From an uncultured Veillonellaceae bacterium (GTDB taxonomy: Bacteria > Bacillota > Negativicutes > Veillonellales > Dialisteraceae), in the NCBI GenBank assembly GCA_927353735.1, contig CAKMIA010000001.1, forward strand, positions 484,789 through 548,788: 64,000 nucleotides of DNA. Reading direction: 5' to 3'. Position 1 is the first letter of the stretch; the number at the start of each line of letters is the position of its first letter. The position numbers and the translations under genes were made by a program. Below, piece after piece: positions 43,156 to 51,439 of the stretch. Under the pieces are notes generated by a model, which was given only the letters and a program-made list of their open reading frames with translations, made no database searches and was not told the origin of the DNA.

Positions 43156-43839
43156 TTACGGTTTGAATTTGTAGCCCACGCCCCAGATATTGACGATATG
43201 CTTCGGGTTGGCGGGGTCTTCCTCCACAGCTTCGCGGATACGGTTGATGTGGACGGGGACGGTGGCGGTATTGCCGATGGGGTCCATGCCCCAGATTCGG
43301 GTATAGAGGTCCTCCCGGCTGAATACGTGATCGGCATTGATCATGAGAAATTCCAGGAGCTTGAATTCCTTATTGGGAAGGCATTTCTCCCGGCCGCGGA
43401 CGGTAACCACGTGGCGGCTCGGGTCGAGGGCGATGTCGCCGATGCGGATGGTGTCGTCCCGGCGGGGCTCCTTGAGCCGCTCGTACTGGGCGATCTGGGA
43501 TTTGACGCGGGCCACGAGGACGCCCGGGGAAAAGGGCTTTTCCACGTAGACGTCGGCGCCGAAGCCGAGGCCGCGGATCTTGTCGATGTCGCTGCGGCGG
43601 GCACTGACGATGATGATAGGCACATCCACCTTTCCGCGGATGCGGCGGCAGATCTCGAAGCCGTCCACGCCGGGGAGCATCACGTCAAGGAGGATCAGAG
43701 CGTAGTCTCCGGTGAGGGCGAGGCGCATGCCCTCCGCACCGTCTCCGGTGATGTCCGTCTCATAGCCGGCCAGCTCCAGATAGTCCCGCTCGATGCCTGC
43801 GATCTCTGCGTCGTCTTCTATGATCAGTATGCGTTTCAT
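43156..43839 (-). CDS. Response regulator, OmpR family
   Basis: A 227-residue transcription factor. The receiver domain (1-120) has the acidic pair IEDD, the phospho-acceptor Asp in LLDVMLPGVDG near residue 51, and the conserved Lys in VEKPFSP. The OmpR winged-helix domain (130-227) ends with HIVNIWGVGYKF. AAGGAGAG lies before the ATG at 43839. It is the downstream partner of the sensor kinase, 42 bp after it. Confidence 0.93.
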   Translation of the reverse strand: MKRILIIEDDAEIAGIERDYLELAGYETDITGDGAEGMRLALTGDYALILLDVMLPGVDGFEICRRIRGKVDVPIIIVSARRSDIDKIRGLGFGADVYVEKPFSPGVLVARVKSQIAQYERLKEPRRDDTIRIGDIALDPSRHVVTVRGREKCLPNKEFKLLEFLMINADHVFSREDLYTRIWGMDPIGNTATVPVHINRIREAVEEDPANPKHIVNIWGVGYKFKP

Positions 43840-43881
43840 AAGGTCTCTCCTTCCCGCCTCGTCGGTGCGGCTGAGGGGCGC

Positions 43882-45369
43882 TCAGTCCGTTTCGTCCGTG
43901 GCTTCCGCTGCCGGCCAGTCCAGACGGATGACGAGTCCGCGGGGGACGCCGTTTTCCGCCCGGATGGAGCCGTGCATGAGCTCCATGGCGCGGGCGGCGA
44001 TGGCCAGTCCCAGCCCGCTGCCGTCTCCGGTGCGGCTCCGTGCCTTGTCGGTGCGGTAGAACATTTCGAAAAGGTGCGGCAGGGCCTCTTCGGGCACACC
44101 GGGGCCGTCATCGGCGGCGGTGAGGATGACCCTCCCGTTTTCCGCGGCGACGATGAGGCGGAGCTCTCCGCGGCTGCGGTCTTTATATTTGGCGCTGTTG
44201 GTGAAGAGGTTCATGAGGACCCGCTCGAGGAGCAGGCGGTTGGCCTCGATGTGACAGGGCGGGCCGCCCTCCCAGCAGATGTCCAGTCCTTTCCGGCGGA
44301 AGGCTTCCCGGCTGTCGGCGGCCGCGGCCTCCAGAAATTCGTTCAGGTCGATGCGCTCCAGCGGAACGGCCTTTTCCCCCATGTCGATCTTCGACAGAAG
44401 GGACAACTGGTCGATCATGGCATCGAGCTCGCCGGTGCGGCGGAGAATGATCTGCAGATAGCGGTCCCGCTTCTCCCCGCTGTCGGCGACGCCGTCCATG
44501 AGGCCCTCCACATAGGCGCGGATGGCGGTGAGCGGCGTGCGGATGTCGTGGGACAGGCTGGCGATCCAGGCCTTCCGCCGCTCTTCGTCCTCGGCGCGCT
44601 GGCACAGGGACTCGCCCAGTACGCCGGCCATGGTATTGAAGGCATGAAATACAGGGGTGAATTCGTCATTTCCCTCATGCTGAAGGCGGACGGTGAGGTC
44701 GCCCTGCTCGACGCGCTCCGCCCCTTCGCGGAGCTGCCGCAGAGGCGGCAGAATGCGGCGGATCATGAAGTCCGCCAGGAACCAGCTGGTGAAGCCGATG
44801 AAAGCGAGAAGCGCCAGTCCCAGGAAAATGAGGGTCCCGCGGCTGACGTGCTCGAGGCGGTCGTCCGTGCCGTGCGGGGCCTGATGGCTGATGAAAAGCA
44901 GGGAATACGGCGTGCCGCCCACGGTGCGCTTCCGGAGGGTGCAGTATTCGTTATTTTCCACCCGGGCATAGACGCCCTTGTCCGGATGCTCCATTTCCCG
45001 GAGGGTACCCGGATCGGGCAGATTCGGAAAGAGGCTCCGGAGCCCGCTGTTTCCGTACTGGAGGACGGTAGTGCCGTCGGCCCGGCGGAGCAGCACGTAG
45101 TTCTGCTCGGGGTCGAGAACCTGAACGAGCCAGCGGTAGCCGGAGGCGTCCTCGATCTCCGCCTCGTCCGTTTTCCCGTGAAAGACGGCGTGATAGAGGA
45201 GCTCTTCGGCGCGGCTGTACTGGTCGCTGCTTTCAATGTATACGTGGTTGCCGCTCTGGATAAAGATAAAGAGGCCGGCAACGGCAGTGCATAAGGTGAT
45301 GAGGAGCATCAGCACGGGCGCTGCGAACATGACAAGATGCGAGATGAGAAGTCTCCGTCTGATGGTCAC
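43882..45369 (-). CDS. Sensor histidine kinase with HAMP domain
   Basis: A 495-residue membrane kinase. Two transmembrane helices (about 10-35 and 180-203) enclose a periplasmic sensor of 145 residues. HAMP (205-255), the dimerisation/phosphoacceptor domain with H-box SLSHDIRTPLTAI near 270, and the ATPase domain with N-box NLFTNSAKYKD, DDGPGVP and GDGSGLGLAIA follow. It probably senses an envelope signal and controls the regulator downstream. The GTG start at 45369 has only a weak, distant SD, so the exact start is uncertain. Divergent from the ArnT-like gene. Confidence 0.9.
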   Translation of the reverse strand: MTIRRRLLISHLVMFAAPVLMLLITLCTAVAGLFIFIQSGNHVYIESSDQYSRAEELLYHAVFHGKTDEAEIEDASGYRWLVQVLDPEQNYVLLRRADGTTVLQYGNSGLRSLFPNLPDPGTLREMEHPDKGVYARVENNEYCTLRKRTVGGTPYSLLFISHQAPHGTDDRLEHVSRGTLIFLGLALLAFIGFTSWFLADFMIRRILPPLRQLREGAERVEQGDLTVRLQHEGNDEFTPVFHAFNTMAGVLGESLCQRAEDEERRKAWIASLSHDIRTPLTAIRAYVEGLMDGVADSGEKRDRYLQIILRRTGELDAMIDQLSLLSKIDMGEKAVPLERIDLNEFLEAAAADSREAFRRKGLDICWEGGPPCHIEANRLLLERVLMNLFTNSAKYKDRSRGELRLIVAAENGRVILTAADDGPGVPEEALPHLFEMFYRTDKARSRTGDGSGLGLAIAARAMELMHGSIRAENGVPRGLVIRLDWPAAEATDETD

Positions 45370-45575
45370 TGTGTCCGCCGCCCTTCTCTGATAAAAATCC
45401 CTTTTTACAGTATATCCTTTCCTTATGGTAAGCTCAACGGCCGGCAGGTATTGTTTAACTTTTGTTCAACCTTTCCTTTATGAATAGACATCTCTCATTG
45501 CAAGGGACTGTAACTATTTCTGATATGATTCAGGAAAAATCGGGCGCCGGGCGTCTATCATTCAGGAGGTTTCGT

Positions 45576-47027
45576 ATGCTGCAACGTATCCGCTGTCATC
45601 CTTATCTTTTTCTGTTTCTTCTGTCCGCCTATCTGTACCTGATCGGCAATGCGCTGATCCCCGTGACGGATACGGCGGAGGCGAATTACGCGCTCACCGC
45701 TCGGGAAATGGTGCTCTCCGGGGACTGGCTGTCGCCGCAAATCTACGGCCGGTACTGGTATGACAAGCCGATCTTTTTCTACTGGGAGCTGGCGCTCTCC
45801 TTCGCGGTCTTCGGCTTCAACGACTGGGCGGCCCGCTTCCCCTCGGCGGTGTTGGGCTGTGTGAATGTGCTGTTTCTTTTCTGGTTCGCCCGGCGGGTCT
45901 ACGATGAGCGCACGGCGTGGACCGCATCGATCATTCTGGCGCTGTCGCTGGAATTCTGGCTGCTGTCGAAGGCGGTCATCACGGATGCGGCGCTGTTTTT
46001 CTTCATGTCCGCCGCGGTGGCGTTCTTCTATCTGGGCTATACGGAGAACCGGCGGTATTATTTCCTGTGCTGGGCGGCGGCCGGACTGGCGGTACTGACG
46101 AAGGGCCCCATCGGCCTGCTCCTGCCGGGCTTCTCCTGCCTGCTCTTCCTTCTGTGGAAGCGGGACCTGCGGGAAATGGCCCACGTCCATTTCTTCTCGG
46201 GGCTGCTGCTCTTCTGCCTCGTCGGCGGAAGCTGGTATTTTTTCATGACGGAGGTGCACGGCCGGGACTTCCTGCTGAATTTCCTGGGCGTCCATAATTT
46301 CCTCCGCGCCACGGTGCCGGAGCACGCGCGGCAGAATGTATGGTATTTCTATCTTCTCATGTTTCTCGCGGGCTTCGCGCCGTGGAGCTTCGCGTTCCCG
46401 GTGTCGCTGTTCCGGCGCTGGAAGCACCGCCGGACGCTCCCCGCGCTGCCGGATATTTCAGTGTTCCTCCTCATCTGGGCGTTCTCGGTGCTGCTGATCT
46501 TCCAGATCATCGCCACGAAGTACACCACGTACACCTTCCCGTCCCTCTTCGCCTTTGCGCTGCTCGCAGGCCGGCTGTGGCAGGGCCGTCTCTGCACGGT
46601 GGCGAAAATCGGCGCAGCGGCGGGGGCAGTCTACACGGCGCTGGCGCTGATCGTGGCGCCCATGACGGCAGAGCGCTTTTCCGGCGCGGCCGCCGGTACG
46701 ACGCTGGCCCGGATGGACACGGCGGATGCGCCCATTCTTTTCTATAAGGACTACCGCACCTCCACGGTGTATTACAGCGGCAAGCCCATCCTGCGGCTCA
46801 CCACAGAAAAGGCCAAAGAAGACATGCAGCCGGGCGGCCTGAGCTGGAATGCCAAGAATGTAATGCCCTTCTACACGGAGGAGGAAATGGCGGCGGTCCA
46901 CGGGCAGCGGTATTTCGTGATCCTGCCGGAGGAAAAGAAAGAGGAATTCCTCCGGACCCATCAGGGCGAGGCGGCCTCCGTGACGGACACGGGCGCCTAC
47001 CTCATCCTCGACTGGCATCAGGCGTAA
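45576..47027 (+). CDS. ArnT-like membrane glycosyltransferase (GT83/GT39 type)
   Basis: A 483-residue multi-pass membrane protein of the PMT/ArnT superfamily. The N-terminal loop with the acidic pair DTAEANYALTAREM, then WLSPQIYGRYWYDKPIF, and the SKAVITDAALFF region are diagnostic. ArnT moves 4-amino-4-deoxyarabinose from undecaprenyl phosphate to lipid A; relatives transfer other sugars or ethanolamine-like groups. The ATG at 45576 has CAGGAGG six bases upstream; longer frames are not needed. Being divergent to a two-component system, it is a likely regulated envelope modification. Donor sugar genes are not in the window. Confidence 0.82.
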   Translation: MLQRIRCHPYLFLFLLSAYLYLIGNALIPVTDTAEANYALTAREMVLSGDWLSPQIYGRYWYDKPIFFYWELALSFAVFGFNDWAARFPSAVLGCVNVLFLFWFARRVYDERTAWTASIILALSLEFWLLSKAVITDAALFFFMSAAVAFFYLGYTENRRYYFLCWAAAGLAVLTKGPIGLLLPGFSCLLFLLWKRDLREMAHVHFFSGLLLFCLVGGSWYFFMTEVHGRDFLLNFLGVHNFLRATVPEHARQNVWYFYLLMFLAGFAPWSFAFPVSLFRRWKHRRTLPALPDISVFLLIWAFSVLLIFQIIATKYTTYTFPSLFAFALLAGRLWQGRLCTVAKIGAAAGAVYTALALIVAPMTAERFSGAAAGTTLARMDTADAPILFYKDYRTSTVYYSGKPILRLTTEKAKEDMQPGGLSWNAKNVMPFYTEEEMAAVHGQRYFVILPEEKKEEFLRTHQGEAASVTDTGAYLILDWHQA

Positions 47028-47054
47028 AAAAAGAGACCCTGCGGGGTCTTTTTT
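47027..47054 (+). terminator. Rho-independent terminator
   Basis: AAAAAAGAGACCC TGC GGGGTCTTTTTT after the glycosyltransferase gene. Confidence 0.85.
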
Positions 47055-47094
47055 CGTGGGCAGAACCTAGAACCTGGTATCAGAAGCACGCAAA

Positions 47095-47122
47095 AACGGC
47101 CCTCCTGAGAGAGCCGTTCAGT
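47095..47122 (-). terminator. Rho-independent terminator of the tRNA operon
   Basis: Minus-strand ACGGCTCTC TCAG GAGGGCCGTTTTTGC just after tRNA-Leu. Confidence 0.8.
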
Positions 47123-47126
47123 TTCA

Positions 47127-47215
47127 TGGTGCCGAGGACCGGAATCGAACCGGTACGAAGCTCACGCTCCGAGGGATTTTAAGTCCCTTGCGTCTGCCAG
47201 TTCCGCCACCCCGGC
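47127..47215 (-). tRNA. tRNA-Leu (anticodon UAA)
   Basis: An 89-nt class II tRNA with CCA encoded. The acceptor stem GCCGGGG pairs with CCTCGGC, the anticodon loop CTTAAAA gives UAA, and a long variable arm is present. It is last in the four-tRNA cluster. Confidence 0.95.
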
Positions 47216-47258
47216 AGGATGGTATAAAACCCCCGGAATACGGGGGTATGATTGTAAA

Positions 47259-47332
47259 TGGAGGCGGCACCCAGAATCGAACTGGGGATAAAGGTTTTGC
47301 AGACCTCTGCCTTACCGCTTGGCTATGCCGCC
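47259..47332 (-). tRNA. tRNA-Cys (anticodon GCA)
   Basis: A 74-nt cloverleaf with encoded CCA and discriminator U. The acceptor stem GGCGGCA pairs with TGCCGCC and the anticodon loop TCTGCAA gives GCA. A GC-rich hairpin (CCCCCGTATTCCGGGGG) separates it from tRNA-Leu and may be a processing site. Confidence 0.95.
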
Positions 47333-47336
47333 ATTG

Positions 47337-47411
47337 TGGAGCGGAAAACGGGACTCGAACCCGCGACCCCCACCTTGGCAAGGTGGTGCTCTACCACTGA
47401 GCTACTTCCGC
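47337..47411 (-). tRNA. tRNA-Gly (anticodon GCC)
   Basis: A 75-nt cloverleaf with encoded CCA. The acceptor stem GCGGAAG pairs with TTTCCGC (one non-Watson-Crick position) and the anticodon loop TTGCCAA gives GCC. Confidence 0.95.
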
Positions 47412-47414
47412 ATA

Positions 47415-47491
47415 TGGCGACCCGGATCAGATTTGAACTGACGATCTCCGCCGTGACAGGGCGGCATGTTAGACCACTACACCACCGGGCC
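47415..47491 (-). tRNA. tRNA-Asp (anticodon GUC)
   Basis: A 77-nt cloverleaf with encoded CCA and discriminator G. The acceptor stem GGCCCGG pairs with CCGGGTC and the anticodon loop CTGTCAC gives GUC. First tRNA of the operon. Confidence 0.95.
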
Positions 47492-47506
47492 GCAAGATAC
47501 TCTAAC

Positions 47507-47535
47507 AGTATACCCGCCGGAAGCTTTTTTGTCAA
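47507..47535 (-). promoter_or_regulatory. Promoter of the Asp-Gly-Cys-Leu tRNA operon
   Basis: Minus-strand consensus TTGACA (47530-47535), 17-bp GC-rich spacer, TATACT (47507-47512), 15 bp before the tRNA-Asp 5' end. The GC-rich stretch next to the -10 may be a stringent-control type spacer. Confidence 0.85.
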
Positions 47536-47633
47536 GCGCTTCTGCGGGCGGGATGCCGGCCTGCGCGGCCGGCTCATCCCCTCACGGTTAATAAGTATAT
47601 CACAGGGAACGCATTTTGGAAAGTCCTTTTGCC

Positions 47634-47663
47634 CACAAAAAATGGCCCTCCGAAGAGAGCCGC
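47634..47663 (-). terminator. Rho-independent terminator of superoxide reductase gene
   Basis: Minus-strand GGCTCTC TTCG GAGGGCC followed by ATTTTTTG. Confidence 0.8.
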
Positions 47664-47680
47664 CCTGTCCTGCCAAGGAA

Positions 47681-48052
47681 TCAGAATTCTGCGCCCCACA
47701 GGCCGTGGAGATTGCAGTACGCCAGCACGGTGCCGTGTTCCACATCGCAGAATACGGTCTCCGGTGCTTCGCCCGGCGCGAGGTAATGGATCTGTACGGT
47801 CTCATCCACGATGAGAGCGATCCATTCGATGGAATGTTCGGCCAGCATGGGATGGGCTGCAGAGCCGACCTTCACGCGGAGCATATCCCCTTCATGGCTG
47901 ACGACGGGCACGTGTTTTTCCTGGGCCGCATCGGTGGTGTTCATGCGAAGGAGCTGCATGGGCTTGCCGCAGCAGGTGAGCGTTCCTGCTTTTTTATTGA
48001 GAAGAGCGACTACATTGCCGCATTCTGCACATCTGTAGATTTCAAAGTTCAT
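47681..48052 (-). CDS. Desulfoferrodoxin / superoxide reductase
   Basis: A 123-residue two-iron protein that reduces superoxide to peroxide without oxygen release, suited to anaerobes. The N-terminal desulforedoxin-like centre has the Cys pairs CAEC and TCCGK (residues 10-33). The catalytic non-haem iron centre is formed by HPMLAEHSIEWI and the late CNLHGLW. The start at 48052 (MNFEIYRCAEC) has GGAGG five bases upstream. Monocistronic between the tRNA operon and glnA. Confidence 0.93.
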   Translation of the reverse strand: MNFEIYRCAECGNVVALLNKKAGTLTCCGKPMQLLRMNTTDAAQEKHVPVVSHEGDMLRVKVGSAAHPMLAEHSIEWIALIVDETVQIHYLAPGEAPETVFCDVEHGTVLAYCNLHGLWGAEF

Positions 48053-48177
48053 GGTATCCTCCATTCTCCGGCGATGCCGGACTTCTTCGTTTTCTGTATC
48101 TTCAGTATACCCTATAAAACGATATTTTTCAATATAGAAAATCGAAATATATGAATTTTCTTTTCCGGACGGATATA

Positions 48178-48204
48178 AAAAAAGACCCCGCGGCGCGGGG
48201 CTGC
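48178..48204 (-). terminator. Rho-independent terminator of glnA
   Basis: Minus-strand CCCCGCGCCGCGGGG followed by TCTTTTTTT, about 20 bp after the stop. Confidence 0.85.
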
Positions 48205-48225
48205 GGGATCTTCTGCTCGGCGGGA

Positions 48226-50124
48226 TCAGTCGTCGAGGATGTTCAGTTCATAGGTACGATATTCTTTGCCCAGTTCTTCGGTCTTTTTCATCATTTCGAG
48301 CTGGAGATCGGAAGCGGTGTCGTAATCGTCTGCGTCGAGGGCTTTCTTCAGACGGGTGCAGATGCATTCGCCGTCGATGGTGTCCTTGGCGATTTCGATG
48401 CGTTTTGCCTTGATGGCTTTCCAGCGCTTTTCATCGAGCTTGTCTTCGTCGTCCAGTTCTCTGAATCTCTTCACCATGGCTTCGGTGCCGGGGATGATGC
48501 GGTCCATCAGTTCGTTCTTCCAGCGATAGAGGATGCTGGCTACGAAAGAGTCGACGATGGTGGCATCCACGGTGCCGCCTGCGGTGAGGACAGCGACCTT
48601 GTCGGGATGAGCCTTCATGGTCTTGACGTTTTCCCATACGGTTGCCGGCGGCTTGCCGAACAGTGCATCACGTTCCGCATCGCTGAAGTCTTCGAATACG
48701 TTGTCTTCGCAGCGATATGCACGGTCCTTTTCGAGATAATCCGCTTCTTCGCCCGGCTTCTTGGAGAGTTCTGCCAGCAGGTCTGCCGGAGTCTTGCCGG
48801 AGTTCACTGCATAGCGGATGCCGTCCAGTGCGGTCATGTAGAGCATGGATACGGCAAGGAACGTATTGGTGAACGGGTTCGGTGCACGCAGTTCGAAGCG
48901 GGTGGCTTTCGGATTGTCGATGTCACGGACGAGGCCGATCAGGATGGTGCGGTTACGGGACGGCAGTTCCGGCGTATGTCCGAGGGAGGTCACGATGCAG
49001 ACCGGAGCTTCGAAGCCCGGTTTCAGACGGTTGAATGCATCCGTAGTGGAGGAAATGAAGGGGTTCGTCGCTTCATAGTTCTTCAGGATGCCCATGATGA
49101 AGCCGTAGCCGATGGTGGACAGGAAGTCGGACTTCATGTCTTCCGGAGCCAGCAGGTTGATGGTCTTGCCGTTCTTCAGGCGGGCTGCAATGCCGATGTG
49201 GGTATGTTCGCCGCTGCCTGCTACGCCGATGATCGGTTTTGCCTTGAAGGATACATCGAGGCCGTTTTCACGGAATACTTCGCGGATGATGATGCGGGCT
49301 TCCAGTTCGTTGTCGCATGCCTGGAGCGGATTCAGGCTGAATTTCCAGTCGCATTCGAGCTGTTCCACTACGTCGATAATATTACCTGCGTCGTCGATCT
49401 TCGGTTTGATGCCGCCTACTTCTTTGTGGCCCATTTCGACTTTCAGTCCGCGTGCATCCAGTTCTTCAATGGCCTGTTCCATAGCGGTGCGGACGTTGCC
49501 GCGCATTCTCTGCCAGTACTGTTCCTGCAGACGCTGGGAAATGGAGAGGTGTTCCACCGTTTCCTTTTCGCTCGGGGTCTTGACCCAGAATTCGAGTTCC
49601 GTGCCGGTGGTGAATACGATGTCCTGAATGTCTGCGACCGGAAGGTTTTCCATGCCGGTGACAGGCTTTTCTGCGAGCAGTTTCTTCAGTTCGGAAGCCA
49701 CATAGTCGCAGGACTGCTTCAGAATGGAGCGGGAGTCGATGAATCTGCCGTTGTGGAGCAGGAAGCACGGAATGCGGAGCGTGCCAACGGGGAGACCCGT
49801 TTCATCATCGATATTGTCGTTGTTGTAGTCAACATACCAGTTGACGCTGCTGTCTGCCACCATGTCGACACGCGCATCGTTCAGCGTGGCGATATTCATG
49901 AGTACGACGGAGGAGCCGTCGGTCTGCACTGCGCGGCCGGCGAAGAAATCGTCGTAGTCTTCCATGAAAATCCGCATGGGGATCTTTTCATCCGTGTCAT
50001 TGCCGGCCAGGTCGATGCCGACGAGGGATACGAAGCGGATCTCCGGATGCTGCGCGAGCAGAGAGAGAATGCCTTCCTTTCCGTACTGACCAGCGGGGAT
50101 ATAATACAGCAGTTCGTTTATCAT
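48226..50124 (-). CDS. glnA: Glutamine synthetase, long (about 630-residue) form
   Basis: A 632-residue glutamine synthetase, longer than the usual 440-470 residue type I enzyme. Catalytic marks: the TGTELEFWV metal-binding strand, VAGSGEHTHIGIA (the GxGxHxH ATP/ammonia region) near residue 310, and SRNRTILIGLVRD with RFELRAPNP later (the substrate Arg region). The C-terminal 130 residues are helical and charged and not part of the classical fold. It forms glutamine from glutamate and ammonia. AGGAGG precedes the ATG at 50124. Own promoter and structured leader suggest nitrogen-dependent control. Confidence 0.85.
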   Translation of the reverse strand: MINELLYYIPAGQYGKEGILSLLAQHPEIRFVSLVGIDLAGNDTDEKIPMRIFMEDYDDFFAGRAVQTDGSSVVLMNIATLNDARVDMVADSSVNWYVDYNNDNIDDETGLPVGTLRIPCFLLHNGRFIDSRSILKQSCDYVASELKKLLAEKPVTGMENLPVADIQDIVFTTGTELEFWVKTPSEKETVEHLSISQRLQEQYWQRMRGNVRTAMEQAIEELDARGLKVEMGHKEVGGIKPKIDDAGNIIDVVEQLECDWKFSLNPLQACDNELEARIIIREVFRENGLDVSFKAKPIIGVAGSGEHTHIGIAARLKNGKTINLLAPEDMKSDFLSTIGYGFIMGILKNYEATNPFISSTTDAFNRLKPGFEAPVCIVTSLGHTPELPSRNRTILIGLVRDIDNPKATRFELRAPNPFTNTFLAVSMLYMTALDGIRYAVNSGKTPADLLAELSKKPGEEADYLEKDRAYRCEDNVFEDFSDAERDALFGKPPATVWENVKTMKAHPDKVAVLTAGGTVDATIVDSFVASILYRWKNELMDRIIPGTEAMVKRFRELDDEDKLDEKRWKAIKAKRIEIAKDTIDGECICTRLKKALDADDYDTASDLQLEMMKKTEELGKEYRTYELNILDD

Positions 50125-50165
50125 TTCAAAACCTCCTGTAAAACTATGTGATACGCGCCCTCTGA

Positions 50166-50208
50166 CATGAAAAGAGACTCATCCCCTATGGGAATGAGTC
50201 ATCTTTGA
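50166..50208 (-). promoter_or_regulatory. Hairpin in the glnA 5' leader (possible attenuator)
   Basis: Minus-strand GACTCATTCCC ATA GGGGATGAGTC is followed by TCTTTTC. It lies between the glnA promoter and start codon, so it could act as a conditional terminator or a binding hairpin for an antiterminator. Confidence 0.5.
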
Positions 50209-50230
50209 CGCAGTATCAACTTATGTAACA

Positions 50231-50259
50231 AGGATATCGCATGCACCTTGTTTTGTCAA
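50231..50259 (-). promoter_or_regulatory. Promoter of glnA
   Basis: Minus-strand TTGACA (50254-50259), exact 17-bp spacer, TATCCT (50231-50236); start of transcription near 50224. Confidence 0.75.
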
Positions 50260-50273
50260 GCATCTGTCCGCGT

Positions 50274-50723
50274 TCAGCCCAGTGTCTCCCGCACGATGCG
50301 GTTGATCACTTTGCCGTCGGCCTTGCCTTTCAGTTTGGCCATGACCGCTTTCATGGCGGAGCCGAGATTTCTCTGCTCCGACGACAGTGCTTCCACAGTT
50401 TCCTGCACGACTTTTCTGATTTCGTCTTCAGAAAGTTCTGCCGGTAGGTACTTCTGCAGCACGGCCATTTCCGCCTTTGTTTCTTCGATCAGGTCTTCGC
50501 GGCCGCTGTTTTCGATCTCCGCGAGGGTCTCCCGGCGCTGCTTCATTTCCTTGCGCAGGATCGCCACCACCTGGTCGTCATCAAAGTCGGCGTGACCGGC
50601 GTCGATTTCAGCCTGACGGATGTGGGCACGGGCCATGCGGATCACCGACAGCGCCGTTTTCCCTTCCGCCTTTGCCTTCATGGCCTCTTTCATGTCGGCC
50701 AGAAGCTGTTCCTTTAACGTCAA
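50274..50723 (-). CDS. GatB/YqeY domain protein
   Basis: A 149-residue helical protein, whole-length YqeY type: MTLKEQLLADMKEAMKAKAE, VAILRKEMKQRRETLAEIEN, and QKYLPAELSEDEI. The fold is that of the tail domain of the GatB amidotransferase subunit, which contacts tRNA; the stand-alone protein's job is not settled. A TTG start at 50723 follows an AGGTGAG sequence. The rpsU-yqeY pairing is conserved in Firmicutes and is kept here with a 25-bp gap. Confidence 0.9.
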   Translation of the reverse strand: MTLKEQLLADMKEAMKAKAEGKTALSVIRMARAHIRQAEIDAGHADFDDDQVVAILRKEMKQRRETLAEIENSGREDLIEETKAEMAVLQKYLPAELSEDEIRKVVQETVEALSSEQRNLGSAMKAVMAKLKGKADGKVINRIVRETLG

Positions 50724-50748
50724 TTCATCTCACCTTGATTTGATTGGA

Positions 50749-50925
50749 TTACTTAAATTTGCGTTTTCTGGCAGCTTCGGATTTCAGCTTACGTCTTACG
50801 CTGGGCTTTTCGTAATGTTCGCGTTTTCTTACTTCAGAAAGAACCCCGGCTTTTTGGCAGGAACGTTTAAATCTGCGAAGAGCGCTATCGAGAGATTCGC
50901 CCTTTTTGACTTTGATCTCAGACAT
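50749..50925 (-). CDS. rpsU: 30S ribosomal protein S21
   Basis: A 58-residue basic ribosomal protein with the S21 pattern: [20 protein letters not shown], then [20 protein letters not shown] and a Lys/Arg-rich end. It sits near the anti-Shine-Dalgarno end of 16S rRNA and helps initiation. The start at 50925 has GGAGGG upstream; the longer open frame is not translated. It lies between the HIT gene and yqeY. Confidence 0.96.
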   Translation of the reverse strand: MSEIKVKKGESLDSALRRFKRSCQKAGVLSEVRKREHYEKPSVRRKLKSEAARKRKFK

Positions 50926-51041
50926 CTTTATCCCTCCCTCCAAGTAAACTCTGGGGTGCTGTTGCACACTATTAAATTATAGAGTATCACCGATACTCTG
51001 TCAATCAGGAGAGACCGCCCGCCGGAAATATTTTTGCACGG

Positions 51042-51072
51042 AAAAACGGACGCCCCGAGGCGTCCGTCTCCC
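51042..51072 (-). terminator. Rho-independent terminator after HIT gene
   Basis: Minus-strand GACGGACGCC TCG GGGCGTCCGT followed by TTTTCC. Confidence 0.85.
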
Positions 51073-51082
51073 CTGATTTTTC

Positions 51083-51439
51083 TTATTTTTCTTCCGGGAA
51101 GGGCGGCCATCCCATGTCTTTCCCGCCGATGATGTGGGCGTGGAAATGGAACACAGACTGCCCCGCTTTTTCTCCCGTATTGATGACGACGCGGAAGCCC
51201 GATTCCTCCAGACCTTCCTGGCGGGCGATCTTCTGCACCACCTGGAAGAAATCGGCGAAATCCTTGGCGGATTCGTCATCGAGAGCCAGAATATTCTTCA
51301 CATGGCGCTTCGGAACGAGGAGCACGTGCACCGGTGCGCACGGTTCGATGTCCCGGAAGGCGTACCAGTGGTCGTCTTCATAGACCGTATTGCCCGGAAT
51401 TTCTCCGGCGATGATTTTGCAGAAAATGCAGTCGTCCAT
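51083..51439 (-). CDS. HIT family nucleotide hydrolase (HinT-like)
   Basis: A 118-residue histidine-triad protein: CIFCKIIAGEIPGNTVYEDD at the start, a central HVLLVPKRHVKNI, and the triad HFHAHIIGG near residue 105. HinT-type enzymes hydrolyse adenosine 5'-phosphoramidates such as AMP-lysine. Cys residues at positions 4 and 7 suggest the zinc-binding variant. Its ATG shares a base with the mtaB stop (TAATG), showing coupling. Confidence 0.94.
   Translation of the reverse strand: MDDCIFCKIIAGEIPGNTVYEDDHWYAFRDIEPCAPVHVLLVPKRHVKNILALDDESAKDFADFFQVVQKIARQEGLEESGFRVVINTGEKAGQSVFHFHAHIIGGKDMGWPPFPEEK

Noticed and set aside
43045..45294. 749-codon open frame opposite the two-component genes
   Set aside because: Shadow of the response regulator and kinase; the sequence looks like translated antisense, rich in His, Gly and Ala without domains.
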